From: Streptococcus didelphis DSM 15616
Lineage (GTDB): Bacteria; Bacillota; Bacilli; Lactobacillales; Streptococcaceae
Length of the DNA: 64,000 nt
NCBI RefSeq assembly: GCF_000380005.1
Contig: NZ_KB904188.1
Location: 682,001 to 746,000 of the forward strand
Reading direction: 5' to 3'
Part shown: positions 31,009 to 40,972 of the stretch, one piece after another
Layout of the letters: every line of letters begins with the position of its first letter
How positions within the stretch are numbered: position 1 is the first letter of the stretch
Translations under genes and position numbers: made by a program
The notes under the pieces: model-generated
What the model was told of the DNA's origin: nothing
Databases searched by the model: none
The model's input: the letters and a program-made list of their open reading frames with translations, nothing else

Positions 31009-31056
31009 AATATATGCTCCAATAAAATCTGTATTAGCTTATGAATACTCTATCTA

Positions 31057-32370
31057 TCAATCGACAAATTCAAACTCAAAATTGCCAATGCGAACAATAT
31101 CACCATCTTTTGCTCCGCGTTCACGTAGGGCTTCATCAACTCCCATACCACGAAGTTGTCTTGCAAATTTCATAACAGATTCATCACGTTCCATATTTGT
31201 CATGACAAATAGATGTTCTAGTTTTTCACCCGTTAAAATCCAAGAAGCATCATCAGCACGGCTAATGTCAAATTCTTTTTCATGACCACTAAAGCCATAG
31301 TAGACTTCTTCATCTTGGAAATCATTTTCATCATATAGCAAGAATTCATCCGTTTTTACTAACAGTTCAGCTGTTGCATCTAATAAATTGTCTAAACCTT
31401 GCTGAGCTAAGGTAGACACAGGAAATACCATTGGTAAGTCCTCAAATTCGTCATACTGCTCTGCTAATTTCTCTTTAAAAATCTTTAAATTTTCCTGAGC
31501 TTCGGGCATGTCCATCTTGTTAGCAACAATAAGCTGAGGACGTTCCATAAGGCGAAGGTTATAGGTTTCTAATTCATTATTGATAGCTTGATAGTCTTCA
31601 AAGGGATCACGTCCTTCTGAGGCAGACATGTCGATAACATGTAAGATAACACGTGTTCTTTCAATATGACGTAAAAACTGGGTTCCTAGCCCTACACCCT
31701 GGCTTGCACCTTCAATTAATCCTGGAAGGTCAGCCATAGCAAAGCTGTCACCTGATTTTGTTCTAACCATTCCAAGATTAGGAACAATAGTTGTAAAATG
31801 ATAGGCACCAATTTTAGGTTTAGCTGCTGAAACCACACTAAGTAAGGTTGATTTACCAACTGAAGGAAAGCCGACTAAGCCAACATCAGCTAATATTTTT
31901 AATTCTAATTCCAGTTCACGTTCTTCACCTGGTTCACCATTTTCAGCGATTTCTGGTGCTGGGTTACGTGGTGTGGCAAAACGGATATTTCCACGTCCTC
32001 CACGTCCTCCATGGGCAATAACATACTCTTGACCATTTTCAACAAGGTCAATAATAACCCTTCCTGTTTCTAAATCTTTAACTGTCGTTCCTTGAGGGAC
32101 ATGAACAATGAGGTCTTCTGATCCTCGTCCATGCATTCCCTTGGTCATCCCTTTTTCGCCAGCCTTAGCTTTAAATTTTCTATTATAACGAAAATCCATC
32201 AAGGTACGTAGGCCCTCGTCGACTTTAAAAATGACTGAGCCACCTTTTCCGCCATCGCCTCCCCATGGGCCCCCGTTTGGAACATATTTTTCTCGCCTAA
32301 AGGCGACCATTCCATCACCACCTCGACCAGCCTGTACACTAATTTTAGCAGTATCTAAAAACATACTCAT
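31057..32370 (-). CDS. obgE: GTPase Obg (CgtA)
   Basis: A 437-residue essential GTPase for 50S subunit assembly and stress control. Glycine-rich Obg fold at 1-158 ([14 protein letters not shown]), G1 GFPSVGKS at 167-174, NKMD in the G domain, and a C-terminal OCT domain (about 360-430). Length is normal. The start is the first of two close ATG codons; the ribosome-binding site is weak. Confidence 0.97.
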   Translation of the reverse strand: MSMFLDTAKISVQAGRGGDGMVAFRREKYVPNGGPWGGDGGKGGSVIFKVDEGLRTLMDFRYNRKFKAKAGEKGMTKGMHGRGSEDLIVHVPQGTTVKDLETGRVIIDLVENGQEYVIAHGGRGGRGNIRFATPRNPAPEIAENGEPGEERELELELKILADVGLVGFPSVGKSTLLSVVSAAKPKIGAYHFTTIVPNLGMVRTKSGDSFAMADLPGLIEGASQGVGLGTQFLRHIERTRVILHVIDMSASEGRDPFEDYQAINNELETYNLRLMERPQLIVANKMDMPEAQENLKIFKEKLAEQYDEFEDLPMVFPVSTLAQQGLDNLLDATAELLVKTDEFLLYDENDFQDEEVYYGFSGHEKEFDISRADDASWILTGEKLEHLFVMTNMERDESVMKFARQLRGMGVDEALRERGAKDGDIVRIGNFEFEFVD

Positions 32371-32402
32371 TCTTTTAAATCTCTATCTTTCACTTATTTC
32401 AA

Positions 32403-32425
32403 AAAAACGCCTTTCAGCGTTTTTT
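32403..32425 (-). terminator. Small hairpin after the DUF4044 gene
   Basis: AAAAACGC (32403-32410) pairs with GCGTTTTT (32418-32425), with an A/T run on each side. It overlaps the stop codon of the DUF4044 gene and lies just before obgE, so it may reduce read-through into obgE. Confidence 0.65.
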
Positions 32426-32552
32426 ACATCAATACTGATAGTGCACCCGCAATTAGTCCACCTACAGTAACAAGAACCATTAAGATAACCACAAACATTG
32501 TTATTTTTTCAAACAGTGTTTTTTTACGTGGTCCATTTTCGCCAAATGCCAC
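32424..32552 (-). CDS. DUF4044 family small membrane protein
   Basis: A 42-residue protein starting with GTG: MAFGENGPRKKTLFEKIT followed by one membrane helix (about residues 18-40). This is the DUF4044 pattern found in streptococci and relatives. GAGG stands before the GTG. It lies directly upstream of obgE; function unknown. Confidence 0.82.
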   Translation of the reverse strand: MAFGENGPRKKTLFEKITMFVVILMVLVTVGGLIAGALSVLM

Positions 32553-32727
32553 TTTTCATTACCTCGATTATAAATTTTTCTTTATCTATCTTAACATGAA
32601 TAGGATGAATAAGCAAATGACAGATAAGGACTGGTGCTAAAGTCTATTACTTGGGTCCTATCTTGAGCTTTTCTTTAAAATATGCTACATTTAAACTCAC
32701 TAAATATAAGAAATTGAGGATTATCTG

Positions 32728-33969
32728 ATGGTTTTACCAAATTTTCAAGAGCACTTAGAAAAATATGCAGACCTTCTTATTAAAAAAGGAGTAAATGTTC
32801 AAAAGGGTCACACCATAATTATTTCAATTGCCGTTGAACATCATCTTTTAGCACGCTTATTAACCAAAAAAGCCTATGAAAATGGGGCTGTAGAAGTTAT
32901 TGTAGAATATATGGATGACACCATCACACGTGAGAAGTTACTTCATGCTGATCAAGAACGCCTAGTAAATATCCCTAGCTATGTCCTTGAAAAATCACAT
33001 TATCTTCTAGAAAAAAAAGCAAGCAGACTTGTTGTAAGGTCAGCTGACCCTAATGCCTTTGCCAGTGTTGATCCTAAGCGTCTTTCAGCAGCAACTAAAG
33101 CAAGCTCTATTGCTTTATCAGAACAAAGAGCTGCTACACAAGCTAATAAGGTTAGCTGGAACTTGGTTGCCGCTGCTAGTCCTGAATGGGCAGCAATGGT
33201 CTTTCCTAATCTTTCTAGTCAAGAAGAGCAGGTTGATGCTTTATGGGATGCTATTTTTAAAATGAATCGTATTTATGAAGAAGATCCTATTAAGGCTTGG
33301 CAAGAGCATCAGGAACGTTTAGTCGCAAAAGCTAATCTTTTAAATGGGTATCAATTTGACTTGCTTCACTATAGAGCACCAGGAACTGATTTGAAACTAG
33401 GTATGCCTAAAAACCATCTCTGGGAAGCTGCTGGAAGTATTAATGCTCAAGGAGAAGAGTTTATTGCAAATATGCCAACAGAAGAAGTTTTCTCTGCCCC
33501 AGATTATCGTCGAGCAGATGGCTATGTAAGCTCGACAAAACCTTTGTCCTACGCAGGAGTTGTTATTGAAGATATGACCTTTACCTTCAAAAATGGCCAA
33601 ATCACTGATGTTAAAGCTAAAAAAGGTGAGGAGACAATCAAACGTTTAATTGAGGAAAACGAAGGAGCACGCGCCTTAGGAGAAGTCGCCCTAGTTCCCC
33701 ATAAAACTCCTATTTCTCTATCTGGTTTAACTTTCTTTAATACCTTATTTGATGAAAATGCCTCAAACCATCTAGCTATTGGTTCTGCTTATGCTTTTAA
33801 TATTCAAGGTGGTACCGAAATGTCTGAGAATCAATTAGCCGAGGCTGGCTTAAACCGTTCAACAAGCCATGTGGATTTTATGATAGGATCAGAAAAAATG
33901 GATATTGATGGGATTACAGCAGATGGAAAAATTGTTCCAATCTTCCGTGGTGGAGAATGGGCTATATAA
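32728..33969 (+). CDS. pepS: Aminopeptidase PepS (M29 family)
   Basis: A 413-residue metallo-aminopeptidase of the PepS/AmpS (M29) family that trims N-terminal residues from peptides in the cytoplasm. Seen: N-terminal LIKKGVNVQKGHTIIIS and the metal-site region NHLAIGSAYAFNIQGG plus SHVDFMIGSEKMDIDGI near the C-terminus. Full length. GAGG precedes the ATG; single-gene unit with its own terminator. Confidence 0.93.
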   Translation: MVLPNFQEHLEKYADLLIKKGVNVQKGHTIIISIAVEHHLLARLLTKKAYENGAVEVIVEYMDDTITREKLLHADQERLVNIPSYVLEKSHYLLEKKASRLVVRSADPNAFASVDPKRLSAATKASSIALSEQRAATQANKVSWNLVAAASPEWAAMVFPNLSSQEEQVDALWDAIFKMNRIYEEDPIKAWQEHQERLVAKANLLNGYQFDLLHYRAPGTDLKLGMPKNHLWEAAGSINAQGEEFIANMPTEEVFSAPDYRRADGYVSSTKPLSYAGVVIEDMTFTFKNGQITDVKAKKGEETIKRLIEENEGARALGEVALVPHKTPISLSGLTFFNTLFDENASNHLAIGSAYAFNIQGGTEMSENQLAEAGLNRSTSHVDFMIGSEKMDIDGITADGKIVPIFRGGEWAI

Positions 33970-33972
33970 AAC

Positions 33973-34000
33973 AAAAAGTCAGCTTGAAACTGGCTTTTTT
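33973..34000 (+). terminator. Terminator of pepS
   Basis: AAAAAGTCAG (33973-33982) pairs with CTGGCTTTTT (33990-33999) with one G-T pair and a T run, starting 3 bp after the stop codon. Confidence 0.8.
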
Positions 34001-34025
34001 CTCATAATGGGATTATAATGTGTTT

Positions 34026-34946
34026 ATGTATTATCAATTATCAGAAACATTAAAAACAGCAACTTTTGACACTTGTATGACAGAAAATAAACCCTTTGTT
34101 GCTGTATTGAAACCAGAAGAATGGCTATCTTTACAAAATGTTATTGAGATGGGGATTGATATTGATTTTAATTTTCAATCACCAAGATCAACAAAAGCTG
34201 AAACCAATTTAGATTCTTTAACGGCTACTTTTCTCATTCCAAACCGCAAGGATCTTTTAGAATCAACCGTTTCTTTTTCCTTTGCTTTAAATAAAAAAGG
34301 AATCTTTTTTATCGATTCCAAACAGCATGTCGAAAAATTACTTAATAAAATTCAAAAAAGTAAAAAATGGAAACAAGCCAGCTTAGAACGCTTTTTGTAT
34401 GATTTTCTTGAACTTATCATTGATGGGGATTTAGAACTCCTTGAAGGCTATGACAAGGAACTAGATGCTATGGAAGAACTTTTTCTGGAAGGAAAGAGTG
34501 ATCGAAACAGTGAACAGTACCTCAATCAACTCCGGCGTAAATTGACTAAATTGAATCTCCATTATAGTCAACTCATTGATCTTGCTCAAGAATTATCTGA
34601 GAATGAAAATAATTTTTTCAAGGAAGAAAATTTACGATTCTTTCGCCTCTTTTCTGCACGTGTTTCTCGTCTACAAACCATCGTAATCAGCTTACGTGAA
34701 ACCATTCTACGTATTCGAGAATTATCAAACTCTCAATTAGAAATGAGACAAAATAAAATAATGGCAACTCTAACCATTGTTACCACCTGCTGCATGCCTC
34801 TAACCATTTTAGTAGGCTGGTATGGAATGAATTTTAAGTACATGCCTGAACTTAACAGCCCTTGGGGCTATCCTAGCCTCATTATTATTGCTATAACCTT
34901 ACTTACTTCCTCTATTCTCTATGTCAAATTCAAAAAATGGTTATAA
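34026..34946 (+). CDS. CorA-family divalent metal transporter
   Basis: A 306-residue protein. A long soluble helical domain is followed by two C-terminal membrane helices. The hallmark GMN is present in WYGMNFKYMPEL. CorA channels carry Mg2+ or Co2+/Ni2+; the ion here is unknown. The frame opens with GTG at 34020, but ATG 34026 is preferred; no strong ribosome-binding site is seen for either. Confidence 0.9.
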   Translation: MYYQLSETLKTATFDTCMTENKPFVAVLKPEEWLSLQNVIEMGIDIDFNFQSPRSTKAETNLDSLTATFLIPNRKDLLESTVSFSFALNKKGIFFIDSKQHVEKLLNKIQKSKKWKQASLERFLYDFLELIIDGDLELLEGYDKELDAMEELFLEGKSDRNSEQYLNQLRRKLTKLNLHYSQLIDLAQELSENENNFFKEENLRFFRLFSARVSRLQTIVISLRETILRIRELSNSQLEMRQNKIMATLTIVTTCCMPLTILVGWYGMNFKYMPELNSPWGYPSLIIIAITLLTSSILYVKFKKWL

Positions 34947-34951
34947 GTAAA

Positions 34952-34986
34952 ACCTCTCCACTTACTATTTATGGAGAGGTCTTTTT
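34952..34986. terminator. Terminator between the CorA gene and the pseudouridine synthase gene
   Basis: ACCTCTCCA (34952-34960) pairs with TGGAGAGGT (34972-34980), followed by CTTTTT on the plus strand. It lies between two convergent genes. Confidence 0.75.
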
Positions 34987-34989
34987 AGC

Positions 34990-35718
34990 TTATTTTACTT
35001 GTGATAGATTTAGGAGGGCTTCTATTTCTTTTTCACTTAAGAAACGGTATTGGCCAACTTGTAAATCTGGGTCTAAGGATAAGGGTCCCATGGAAATGCG
35101 CTGCAAATCTGTGACGGTTTTCCCACAAGCAGAAACCATACGTTTTACCTGATGAAATTTACCTTCTTTGATTGTGATTTTAACTGTAGATTCAGCCCTT
35201 TCAAGGTTAGTATCTAAAATATCAAGCTGAGCTGGTAAACACTCATGATCTGATAAGGGAATACCAGCTTGAAAGCTCAATTTATCTTCGTCTGTCATAA
35301 GCCCTGAAACCTGGGCTAAATAAACCTTATCAACATGTTTTTTGGGGGACAAGAGTTCATGGGCCAACTGTCCATTATTGGTTAATAATAACAGACCATG
35401 CGTATCCTTATCTAATCTTCCGACTGGAAATACTTTTTTCTGAATTGCTTGGGCATCTAACAAATCAAGAACTGTCTGACTATTTTTATCCTGAGTTGCA
35501 GACAGGTAACCCTTGGGTTTATTAAGTATATAATAGACAAATTCTTCATAAACTAAAGTGTGTTCCTGATAGCTAATCTGATCTAAATTCTCATTAATAT
35601 GAACTTTTGGGGAACTGGTAACCACTCCATTTACTTTGATTTCTTTTCCCTTAAGTAGGGATTTTACCTGACTGCGACTGCCTAAACCTACTGCAACTAA
35701 AAACTTATCTAGTCTCAT
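34990..35718 (-). CDS. rsuA: RsuA-family 16S rRNA pseudouridine synthase
   Basis: A 242-residue enzyme. N-terminal S4 RNA-binding domain (MRLDKFLVAVGLGSRSQV) is joined to an RsuA-type synthase domain with catalytic Asp in GRLDKDTHGLLLLTN. RsuA makes pseudouridine 516 in 16S rRNA; a paralogue acting on another site cannot be excluded, so the symbol is tentative. Confidence 0.85.
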   Translation of the reverse strand: MRLDKFLVAVGLGSRSQVKSLLKGKEIKVNGVVTSSPKVHINENLDQISYQEHTLVYEEFVYYILNKPKGYLSATQDKNSQTVLDLLDAQAIQKKVFPVGRLDKDTHGLLLLTNNGQLAHELLSPKKHVDKVYLAQVSGLMTDEDKLSFQAGIPLSDHECLPAQLDILDTNLERAESTVKITIKEGKFHQVKRMVSACGKTVTDLQRISMGPLSLDPDLQVGQYRFLSEKEIEALLNLSQVK

Positions 35719-35833
35719 ATAATCAATTATTTTATCCTAACATTTAATCTTTCAATCAGTATACCATAAATTACAGTTTAGACAGGACTGATAGCGCTTA
35801 ATATATTATAATAAAGCTAAAAGGAGAAAATAT

Positions 35834-36202
35834 ATGGCTATCTATTCTAAAGTTTTTGAAACTACCTCAGAACATTCTGCAAAACATATGGGGTCAGGCA
35901 ATCTCAATGTGCTATCAAGTCCTTCTTTAGTGGCTTTTATGGAAAATGCTGCCTATTTATTTGCTCAACAATCCATTGAAGAGCCTGATTTAACAACTGT
36001 TGGTTCAGAATTTGCTCTTCAACATCTAAAGGCTTCTCACATAGGCCAAGCTGTTACAGTGGTAATTACTGCTTTGAAAGAAGAGGGACGTAAATATGAT
36101 TTCCGCCTTGAGGCTTTTGTTGGTGAGGAGCTTATTGCTAAGGCTTGTCATACCAGAGTCCGAGTTGAAATTAAAGCCTTTATAGATAAAATTAACAACT
36201 GA
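35834..36202 (+). CDS. Hotdog-fold thioesterase (FlK-like)
   Basis: A 122-residue single hotdog domain, with VAFMENAAYLFAQQ, TTVGSEFALQHLKASHIGQ and a conserved-type ACHTRVRVE strand. Such proteins hydrolyse acyl-CoA or other thioesters. AAGGAG precedes the ATG, and a terminator follows. Substrate unknown. Confidence 0.8.
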   Translation: MAIYSKVFETTSEHSAKHMGSGNLNVLSSPSLVAFMENAAYLFAQQSIEEPDLTTVGSEFALQHLKASHIGQAVTVVITALKEEGRKYDFRLEAFVGEELIAKACHTRVRVEIKAFIDKINN

Positions 36203-36226
36203 AAAGATTTGCTCATTTAACTATAT

Positions 36227-36267
36227 AAAAAACTTCTAAAGACCTGATACAGGATTAGAAGTTTTTT
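36227..36267. terminator. Bidirectional terminator after the thioesterase gene
   Basis: AAAAAACTTCTAA (36227-36239) pairs perfectly with TTAGAAGTTTTTT (36255-36267). It serves the plus-strand thioesterase gene and possibly the convergent MFS gene. Confidence 0.85.
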
Positions 36268-36326
36268 AGAGCAAAAATTAAGAGGGAAATCTATGGGATT
36301 ATACTTTTATTTTTAGTTTATTTTAG

Positions 36327-37550
36327 CTAATTAACCAGTTCTTTATAGACATCCGCTTTTAAATTCTTAATTGTCCACATAGCAACAAAGCTAATGAGGT
36401 AAAGTACAGACAAGAAAATCATTACCATAGGAACACCTGATATATCTAAAATCTTACCAATAATAACAGATGAGAAGCCACCCACAGCACGCCCTACATT
36501 TAAAATAAGATTATTAGCAGTAGAACGAATACGATGGGGATAAAGTCGCGTAATCATCGCACCATAGCCAGCAAACATTCCATTAACAAAGAAACCTACA
36601 ATCGCTCCTCCTATAACCATACTTGACATAGAATTTGCAAACTGGAAAAGATAGACACAGGCTGCTGAAGCCAGTAAAAAAACAGAATAAACTAGTCTAG
36701 GGCCAAACCTATCCAAAATCTGTCCAAAGCTTAACATTCCTAGACACATGCCTAAAATAGTTGCTACCATCCATAATGATGAATCTTTGACTGAAATAGT
36801 TAAACTTGTTTGAATAATTGTTGGTAGCCAATTCATCATTCCAAAATAACCAGCAATTTGTACTGTTGTCATTACCATTAATGCCAAGGTTTGGGCTGTT
36901 AAAGCTGGTGTTTTAAAGAGTTGATTAATCTTAACAGGCTGACTGGTCTCTTCATCAGGATAACTTCCTCTATCCCAGATTTTGTCATCGTCAATCTTTA
37001 TTACCATCCAAAGAACTAATAAAATAGGTAATAAACCAAATAAGAAGAGGCCTCTCCAGCCTAAAGCTGGTGCTAGCCAACCGGCTAAGAGAGCCGAGCT
37101 AATGGAACCAACTTGCCCTGCAATACCATTGAGAGAAGAGATCCGTCCCATCTTATTAGCTGGTATAATTCCTGCCATAATAGCAATAGCTACACCATAT
37201 TCTCCCCCTACTCCCACGCCAGCTAGGAAGCGCATGAAGTAAAGGTAATAAATATTTTGGGTAAAATAAATGAGTCCCGTTGCAACTGAAAAAAGTAAGA
37301 TTGTCCATTTGAAAACCTTAAATTTATGATGACGATCAGCTAAAAGACCAAAGAAAAGTCCTCCTACCAGCATCCCTAAATTAGTAATACTTGCTATCCA
37401 ACCTCCCTGGGCCCCTGTTATTCCCAGCTCACTAATAATTGAAGACATGGAAAAAGCTAGAAACATCACATTTAAATCGTCAGTTCCTGAAGCCACAATT
37501 GCCGCCACCAAGGCACGCTTATTATTCTTGTCTAAAGTCATCTTTGACAT
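36327..37550 (-). CDS. MFS transporter (substrate unknown)
   Basis: A 407-residue major facilitator protein with 12 predicted helices. The loop after helix 2 carries GLLADRHHKFKVF, and the family motif GVGVGGEYGVA in helices 4-5 resembles the metabolite:H+ symporter subfamily (aromatic acids, sialic acid and the like). AAAGGAGAG lies before the ATG. It is preceded by a terminator-bearing leader RNA (37551 to about 37737), which suggests ligand- or translation-dependent expression. Confidence 0.85.
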   Translation of the reverse strand: MSKMTLDKNNKRALVAAIVASGTDDLNVMFLAFSMSSIISELGITGAQGGWIASITNLGMLVGGLFFGLLADRHHKFKVFKWTILLFSVATGLIYFTQNIYYLYFMRFLAGVGVGGEYGVAIAIMAGIIPANKMGRISSLNGIAGQVGSISSALLAGWLAPALGWRGLFLFGLLPILLVLWMVIKIDDDKIWDRGSYPDEETSQPVKINQLFKTPALTAQTLALMVMTTVQIAGYFGMMNWLPTIIQTSLTISVKDSSLWMVATILGMCLGMLSFGQILDRFGPRLVYSVFLLASAACVYLFQFANSMSSMVIGGAIVGFFVNGMFAGYGAMITRLYPHRIRSTANNLILNVGRAVGGFSSVIIGKILDISGVPMVMIFLSVLYLISFVAMWTIKNLKADVYKELVN

Positions 37551-37614
37551 AAATCTCTCCTTTAATAGTAGCTCACTGACTACCTTAATTAAATTAATAC
37601 CCTTTACAAGTCAA

Positions 37615-37718
37615 AAAACTCAGAACCTATGCCCTGAGTTTTCTAAAATCTACAACAAATGAGAGTACAGCAAAAATCTGTCTCTTTTTCTTGAAGCTTT
37701 TATGTCTCACGGGACATA
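37615..37718 (-). promoter_or_regulatory. Structured leader RNA with intrinsic terminator upstream of the MFS gene
   Basis: Reading the minus strand from a start near 37737, three hairpins occur. TATGTC/GACATA (37718-37701) is followed by a stem built from the CTGTCTC and GAGAGTACAG segments (37684-37661). Then AAAACTCAG/CTGAGTTTT (37642-37615) runs into TTTTTT. A terminator inside a 5' leader, about 65 bp before the coding region, is the layout of an attenuator or riboswitch. It fits no riboswitch class I know. Confidence 0.55.
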
Positions 37719-37743
37719 GTTAAAGCAGTATTTAATTTATATC

Positions 37744-37772
37744 AGTATAAAACAGGACTCTAAAATTGTCAA
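37744..37772 (-). promoter_or_regulatory. Promoter of the MFS gene leader
   Basis: On the minus strand a perfect TTGACA (37772-37767), 17 nt and TATACT (37749-37744). The predicted start near 37737 places the terminator hairpin at roughly +95 to +125. Confidence 0.75.
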
Positions 37773-37834
37773 GCCAGCTTTTAAGAGTACTGTTTTTAAG
37801 TACTTCTATGCTTTGTAGGACATTCTTAAAAAAA

Positions 37835-37863
37835 TTCACTTCTTTTCTTATCTTTGATATAAT
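37835..37863 (+). promoter_or_regulatory. Promoter of the DUF1846 gene
   Basis: TTCACT (37835-37840), 17 nt, TATAAT (37858-37863), 21 bp before the start codon; AAGGGG ribosome-binding site follows. Confidence 0.65.
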
Positions 37864-37884
37864 GGTGGATAAAGGGGAAAATAC

Positions 37885-39369
37885 ATGAAAAAAATTGCTT
37901 TTGATTCCGAAAGATACCTAAAATTACAACGTGATCATATTCTAGAAAGAATTGGTCAGTTTGATGGGAAACTCTATATGGAGTTTGGTGGCAAGATGCT
38001 TGAAGATTATCATGCTGCTCGCGTTTTACCAGGCTATGAACCAGATAATAAAATCAAACTGCTCCAAGAATTAAAAGAACAGGTTGAAATTGTTATCGCT
38101 ATTAATGCTAATAATATTGAGCATTCTAAATCACGTGGAGATTTGGAAATTTCTTACGATCAGGAAGTTTTTCGCTTAATTGATACCTTTAATGCACTAG
38201 GAATTTATGTTGGTTCCGTCGTTATTACCCAATATAATAATCAAGCTGCTGCAGATGCCTTTCGTAAACAGTTGGATAAAAATGGGATTACATCTTATTT
38301 ACATTATCCTATTAAGGGTTACCCAACAGATATCAATCATATTATCTCTGCTCAAGGAATGGGGAAAAATGACTATATCAAGACCAGCCGAAATCTGGTT
38401 GTAGTTACTGCACCTGGACCTGGTTCTGGAAAGTTGGCTACCTGCATGTCCCAAATGTACCATGATCAAATTAATGGTATTTCATCAGGTTATGCTAAGT
38501 TTGAAACCTTCCCTGTTTGGAATTTACCTTTACATCATCCTGTTAATCTAGCCTATGAGGCTGCTACTGCTGATTTAGATGATGTCAATATGATTGACCC
38601 TTTCCATCTGGAAAAATACGGCAAAACAGCTGTTAACTACAATAGAGATATTGAAGTCTTTCCTGTCTTAAACCGTACTTTTGAGCGGATCTTAACCAAG
38701 TCTCCTTATGCTTCACCAACTGATATGGGTGTGAATATGGTCGGCTTTTCGATTATTGATGAAGAGGCTGCTATTGAGGCTTCCAAGCAAGAAATCATTC
38801 GTCGTTACTATCAAACCTTAGTTGATTTTAAGGCAGAACGCCTTTCTGAAACAGCTGTTAAAAAAATAGAACTTTTAATGAATGATATTGGAGTTTGTCC
38901 CGAAGATCGTCAGGTGACAATGATTGCTCGTGCTAAAGCCGAAGCAACTGGCTTTCCAGCCCTTGCACTTGAGTTACCAAATGGTGACATTGTAACTGGT
39001 AAAACCTCTGATCTCTTTGGACCAAGTGCTGCTGTCATTATCAATGCCATTAAAAAGTTAGCCAATATTGATAAGGCTACCAAGCTTATTGAACCAGAAT
39101 ATGTCAAACCTATTCAAGGCCTTAAAGTTAATCATCTGGGTAGCCAAAATCCTCGTTTACACTCTAATGAAATTCTTATAGCGCTAGCTATTACTGCCAT
39201 GAATAATAGTCAAGCTGACCTAGCCATGAAAGAATTAGGTAAGCTCAAAGGTAGTGAAGCCCATTCAACAGTAACCCTAACCAACGAAGATAAAAATGTC
39301 CTGCGCAAATTAGGAGTCAATCTTACTTTTGACCCTGTCTACCAGCATAATAAGCTTTACCACAAGTAA
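37885..39369 (+). CDS. DUF1846 family protein
   Basis: A 494-residue soluble protein of the DUF1846 family, recognised from the N-terminal segments [18 protein letters not shown] and [20 protein letters not shown] and the GMGKNDYI and [18 protein letters not shown] motifs. The latter glycine-rich segment looks like a phosphate or nucleotide loop. Length is normal for the family. Molecular function not established to my knowledge. It is a single-gene unit with its own promoter. Confidence 0.9.
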   Translation: MKKIAFDSERYLKLQRDHILERIGQFDGKLYMEFGGKMLEDYHAARVLPGYEPDNKIKLLQELKEQVEIVIAINANNIEHSKSRGDLEISYDQEVFRLIDTFNALGIYVGSVVITQYNNQAAADAFRKQLDKNGITSYLHYPIKGYPTDINHIISAQGMGKNDYIKTSRNLVVVTAPGPGSGKLATCMSQMYHDQINGISSGYAKFETFPVWNLPLHHPVNLAYEAATADLDDVNMIDPFHLEKYGKTAVNYNRDIEVFPVLNRTFERILTKSPYASPTDMGVNMVGFSIIDEEAAIEASKQEIIRRYYQTLVDFKAERLSETAVKKIELLMNDIGVCPEDRQVTMIARAKAEATGFPALALELPNGDIVTGKTSDLFGPSAAVIINAIKKLANIDKATKLIEPEYVKPIQGLKVNHLGSQNPRLHSNEILIALAITAMNNSQADLAMKELGKLKGSEAHSTVTLTNEDKNVLRKLGVNLTFDPVYQHNKLYHK

Positions 39370-39385
39370 AAAAATCTATATTAAT

Positions 39386-39433
39386 AAAACACCTATTTCA
39401 AACTCATCAGCCAGATTAAAGAAGGTGTTTTTT
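39386..39433. terminator. Terminator between the DUF1846 gene and the FetB-like gene
   Basis: AAAACACCT (39386-39394) pairs with AGGTGTTTT (39423-39431) across a 28-nt loop and is followed by T residues. It is usable from both sides. Confidence 0.6.
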
Positions 39434-39441
39434 AGGTGCCA

Positions 39442-40212
39442 TTATTTTTTTATCACCAGTTGCTTTTTAGGATTAAAGAATCTTTTATAGGCAAGATAGC
39501 TAGCAAGAAAAGAAGAAATAGAGGTCGTTGCTAACAGCATGAAGGTGACCATCATTTGATATTTAACAGCTTGAACAGGATTTACCCCTGCTAGAATTAA
39601 TCCCGTCATCATACCAGGTAGGGAGACAATGCCTAAGGTTTTAGCCGAATCAATAGTAGGTACCATACCTATTTTAATAACATTTCTAATAATATCACTA
39701 GAAGCTGGTAAGATATCCGCCCCTAAAGCTAGCTTCGTTTCAACTTCTTCTTGTTTATTCTGAAAATCAGCCAGCATTTGCTTAAAGCAAAGTCCAATAG
39801 CTATCATCGAATTGCTAATAATCATACCTCCTACAGGTATCATTTGATTGGGAATAAATTTTAAAATCCCAGAAAAAATAAGAACTGACAAGGTAACTGA
39901 AAGCCCTGATAAGATAGCTATAAATGAAATTTTAAAGCCATCTGCCATTCCTTGAGCTCTTTTGGAAGCATTATAGGCAGCATTAAGAATCATAAAAAGT
40001 AATAAGAAGCCTGTAAACAATGGGTTATGGTAACCAAAAATAGCATCCAAAACAAAGCCTATTAGTAATAATTGAATAACTGCCCGAATAGCACTGATTA
40101 AAATTTCCTTTTCCAAACCTAATTTTTGCCAATAGGAAAAAAATAAGGTTATTAACACCAAGGATGATGCCAAAAGTAAAGATAAGGTAGAAATATGATT
40201 TGCACCTGTCAT
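39442..40212 (-). CDS. fetB: FetB/YbbM-type ABC transporter permease
   Basis: A 256-residue UPF0014/FetB membrane protein with about six helices. Conserved-type segments are MIPVGGMIISNSMIAIGL, VPTIDSAKTLGIVSLPGMMTGLILAG and ANPVQAVKYQMMV-like GVNPVQAVKYQMMV. E. coli FetAB exports iron; for streptococci the assignment is by homology. It overlaps the ATPase gene by 4 bp. Confidence 0.85.
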   Translation of the reverse strand: MTGANHISTLSLLLASSLVLITLFFSYWQKLGLEKEILISAIRAVIQLLLIGFVLDAIFGYHNPLFTGFLLLFMILNAAYNASKRAQGMADGFKISFIAILSGLSVTLSVLIFSGILKFIPNQMIPVGGMIISNSMIAIGLCFKQMLADFQNKQEEVETKLALGADILPASSDIIRNVIKIGMVPTIDSAKTLGIVSLPGMMTGLILAGVNPVQAVKYQMMVTFMLLATTSISSFLASYLAYKRFFNPKKQLVIKK

Positions 40213-40865
40213 TTAATAAGCTCCAGTCTATCTAATTTTCCATCAATGATGGTCATTATTTTGTTAGCATATTTACGGCTTTGCTCTAAGTCATGAGTGA
40301 CCCATAAGATAGTTACGCCATTCTCATGCAGGTTAGTAATAACTGTTTCGACAATTTCTTTATTGACCGCATCTAAGGCAGATGTAACCTCATCAAGCAG
40401 TAATAACTTAGGAGGAAAAAGGAGCTGTCTTATAAGGGCTATTCTTTGCTTTTCACCACCTGAGAGTTTTTTGACATCTTCTTTTAAATAAGCTATATCC
40501 ATTTTAAAAAGTGCAAAAAGTTCCTTAACCCTCTTTTGGTCTACTTCTTTATTTCTAATGGTAAAGGGAAAATCAATATTATCCTCAACACTTTCTCCAA
40601 ATAAATATGGCGTTTGAAAACAATAGGACACTTCCTTGCGAAAGGCTATTAGATCTAAGTCTTCTAAAGAATTGTCGTAGAATAAAATATCTCCTTTACT
40701 TGGACTGATCAAGGAGCTAGCAAGTTTTAGTAAGGAACTCTTGCCACTTCCTGAAGGACCAACTATTGACATAAAATCCCCTTCTTCAACAGTAAAGCTT
40801 ATTTGGTCCAGAATTCTTTTTTGTGCTACCTCAAAACTGACATTATCAAAGCTTAATAGGGACAT
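40209..40865 (-). CDS. fetA: FetA/YbbL-type ABC transporter ATPase
   Basis: A 218-residue ABC ATPase with Walker [10 protein letters not shown] at 36-44, signature LSGGEKQRIALIRQL and LLLLDEVTSALD. It pairs with the FetB-like permease. The start at 40865 (MSLLSFDNV) is chosen because AAAGGA lies 9 nt upstream; ATG 40883 in the same frame has a weaker site. Confidence 0.85.
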   Translation of the reverse strand: MSLLSFDNVSFEVAQKRILDQISFTVEEGDFMSIVGPSGSGKSSLLKLASSLISPSKGDILFYDNSLEDLDLIAFRKEVSYCFQTPYLFGESVEDNIDFPFTIRNKEVDQKRVKELFALFKMDIAYLKEDVKKLSGGEKQRIALIRQLLFPPKLLLLDEVTSALDAVNKEIVETVITNLHENGVTILWVTHDLEQSRKYANKIMTIIDGKLDRLELIK

Positions 40866-40972
40866 TGGCAAAATTCCTTTCATAATCTCTTTGCTTATTT
40901 ATAATCATTCTTATTTAATAGTTTATCATGACTTATCACGCTTGTCAGCTCTTATGAAAGAAAGTTTAAATT

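Noticed and set aside
30770..31285. Plus-strand 171-codon frame across the pnuC end and obgE end
   Set aside because: It runs over a strong terminator and antisense to two supported genes; no ribosome-binding site.
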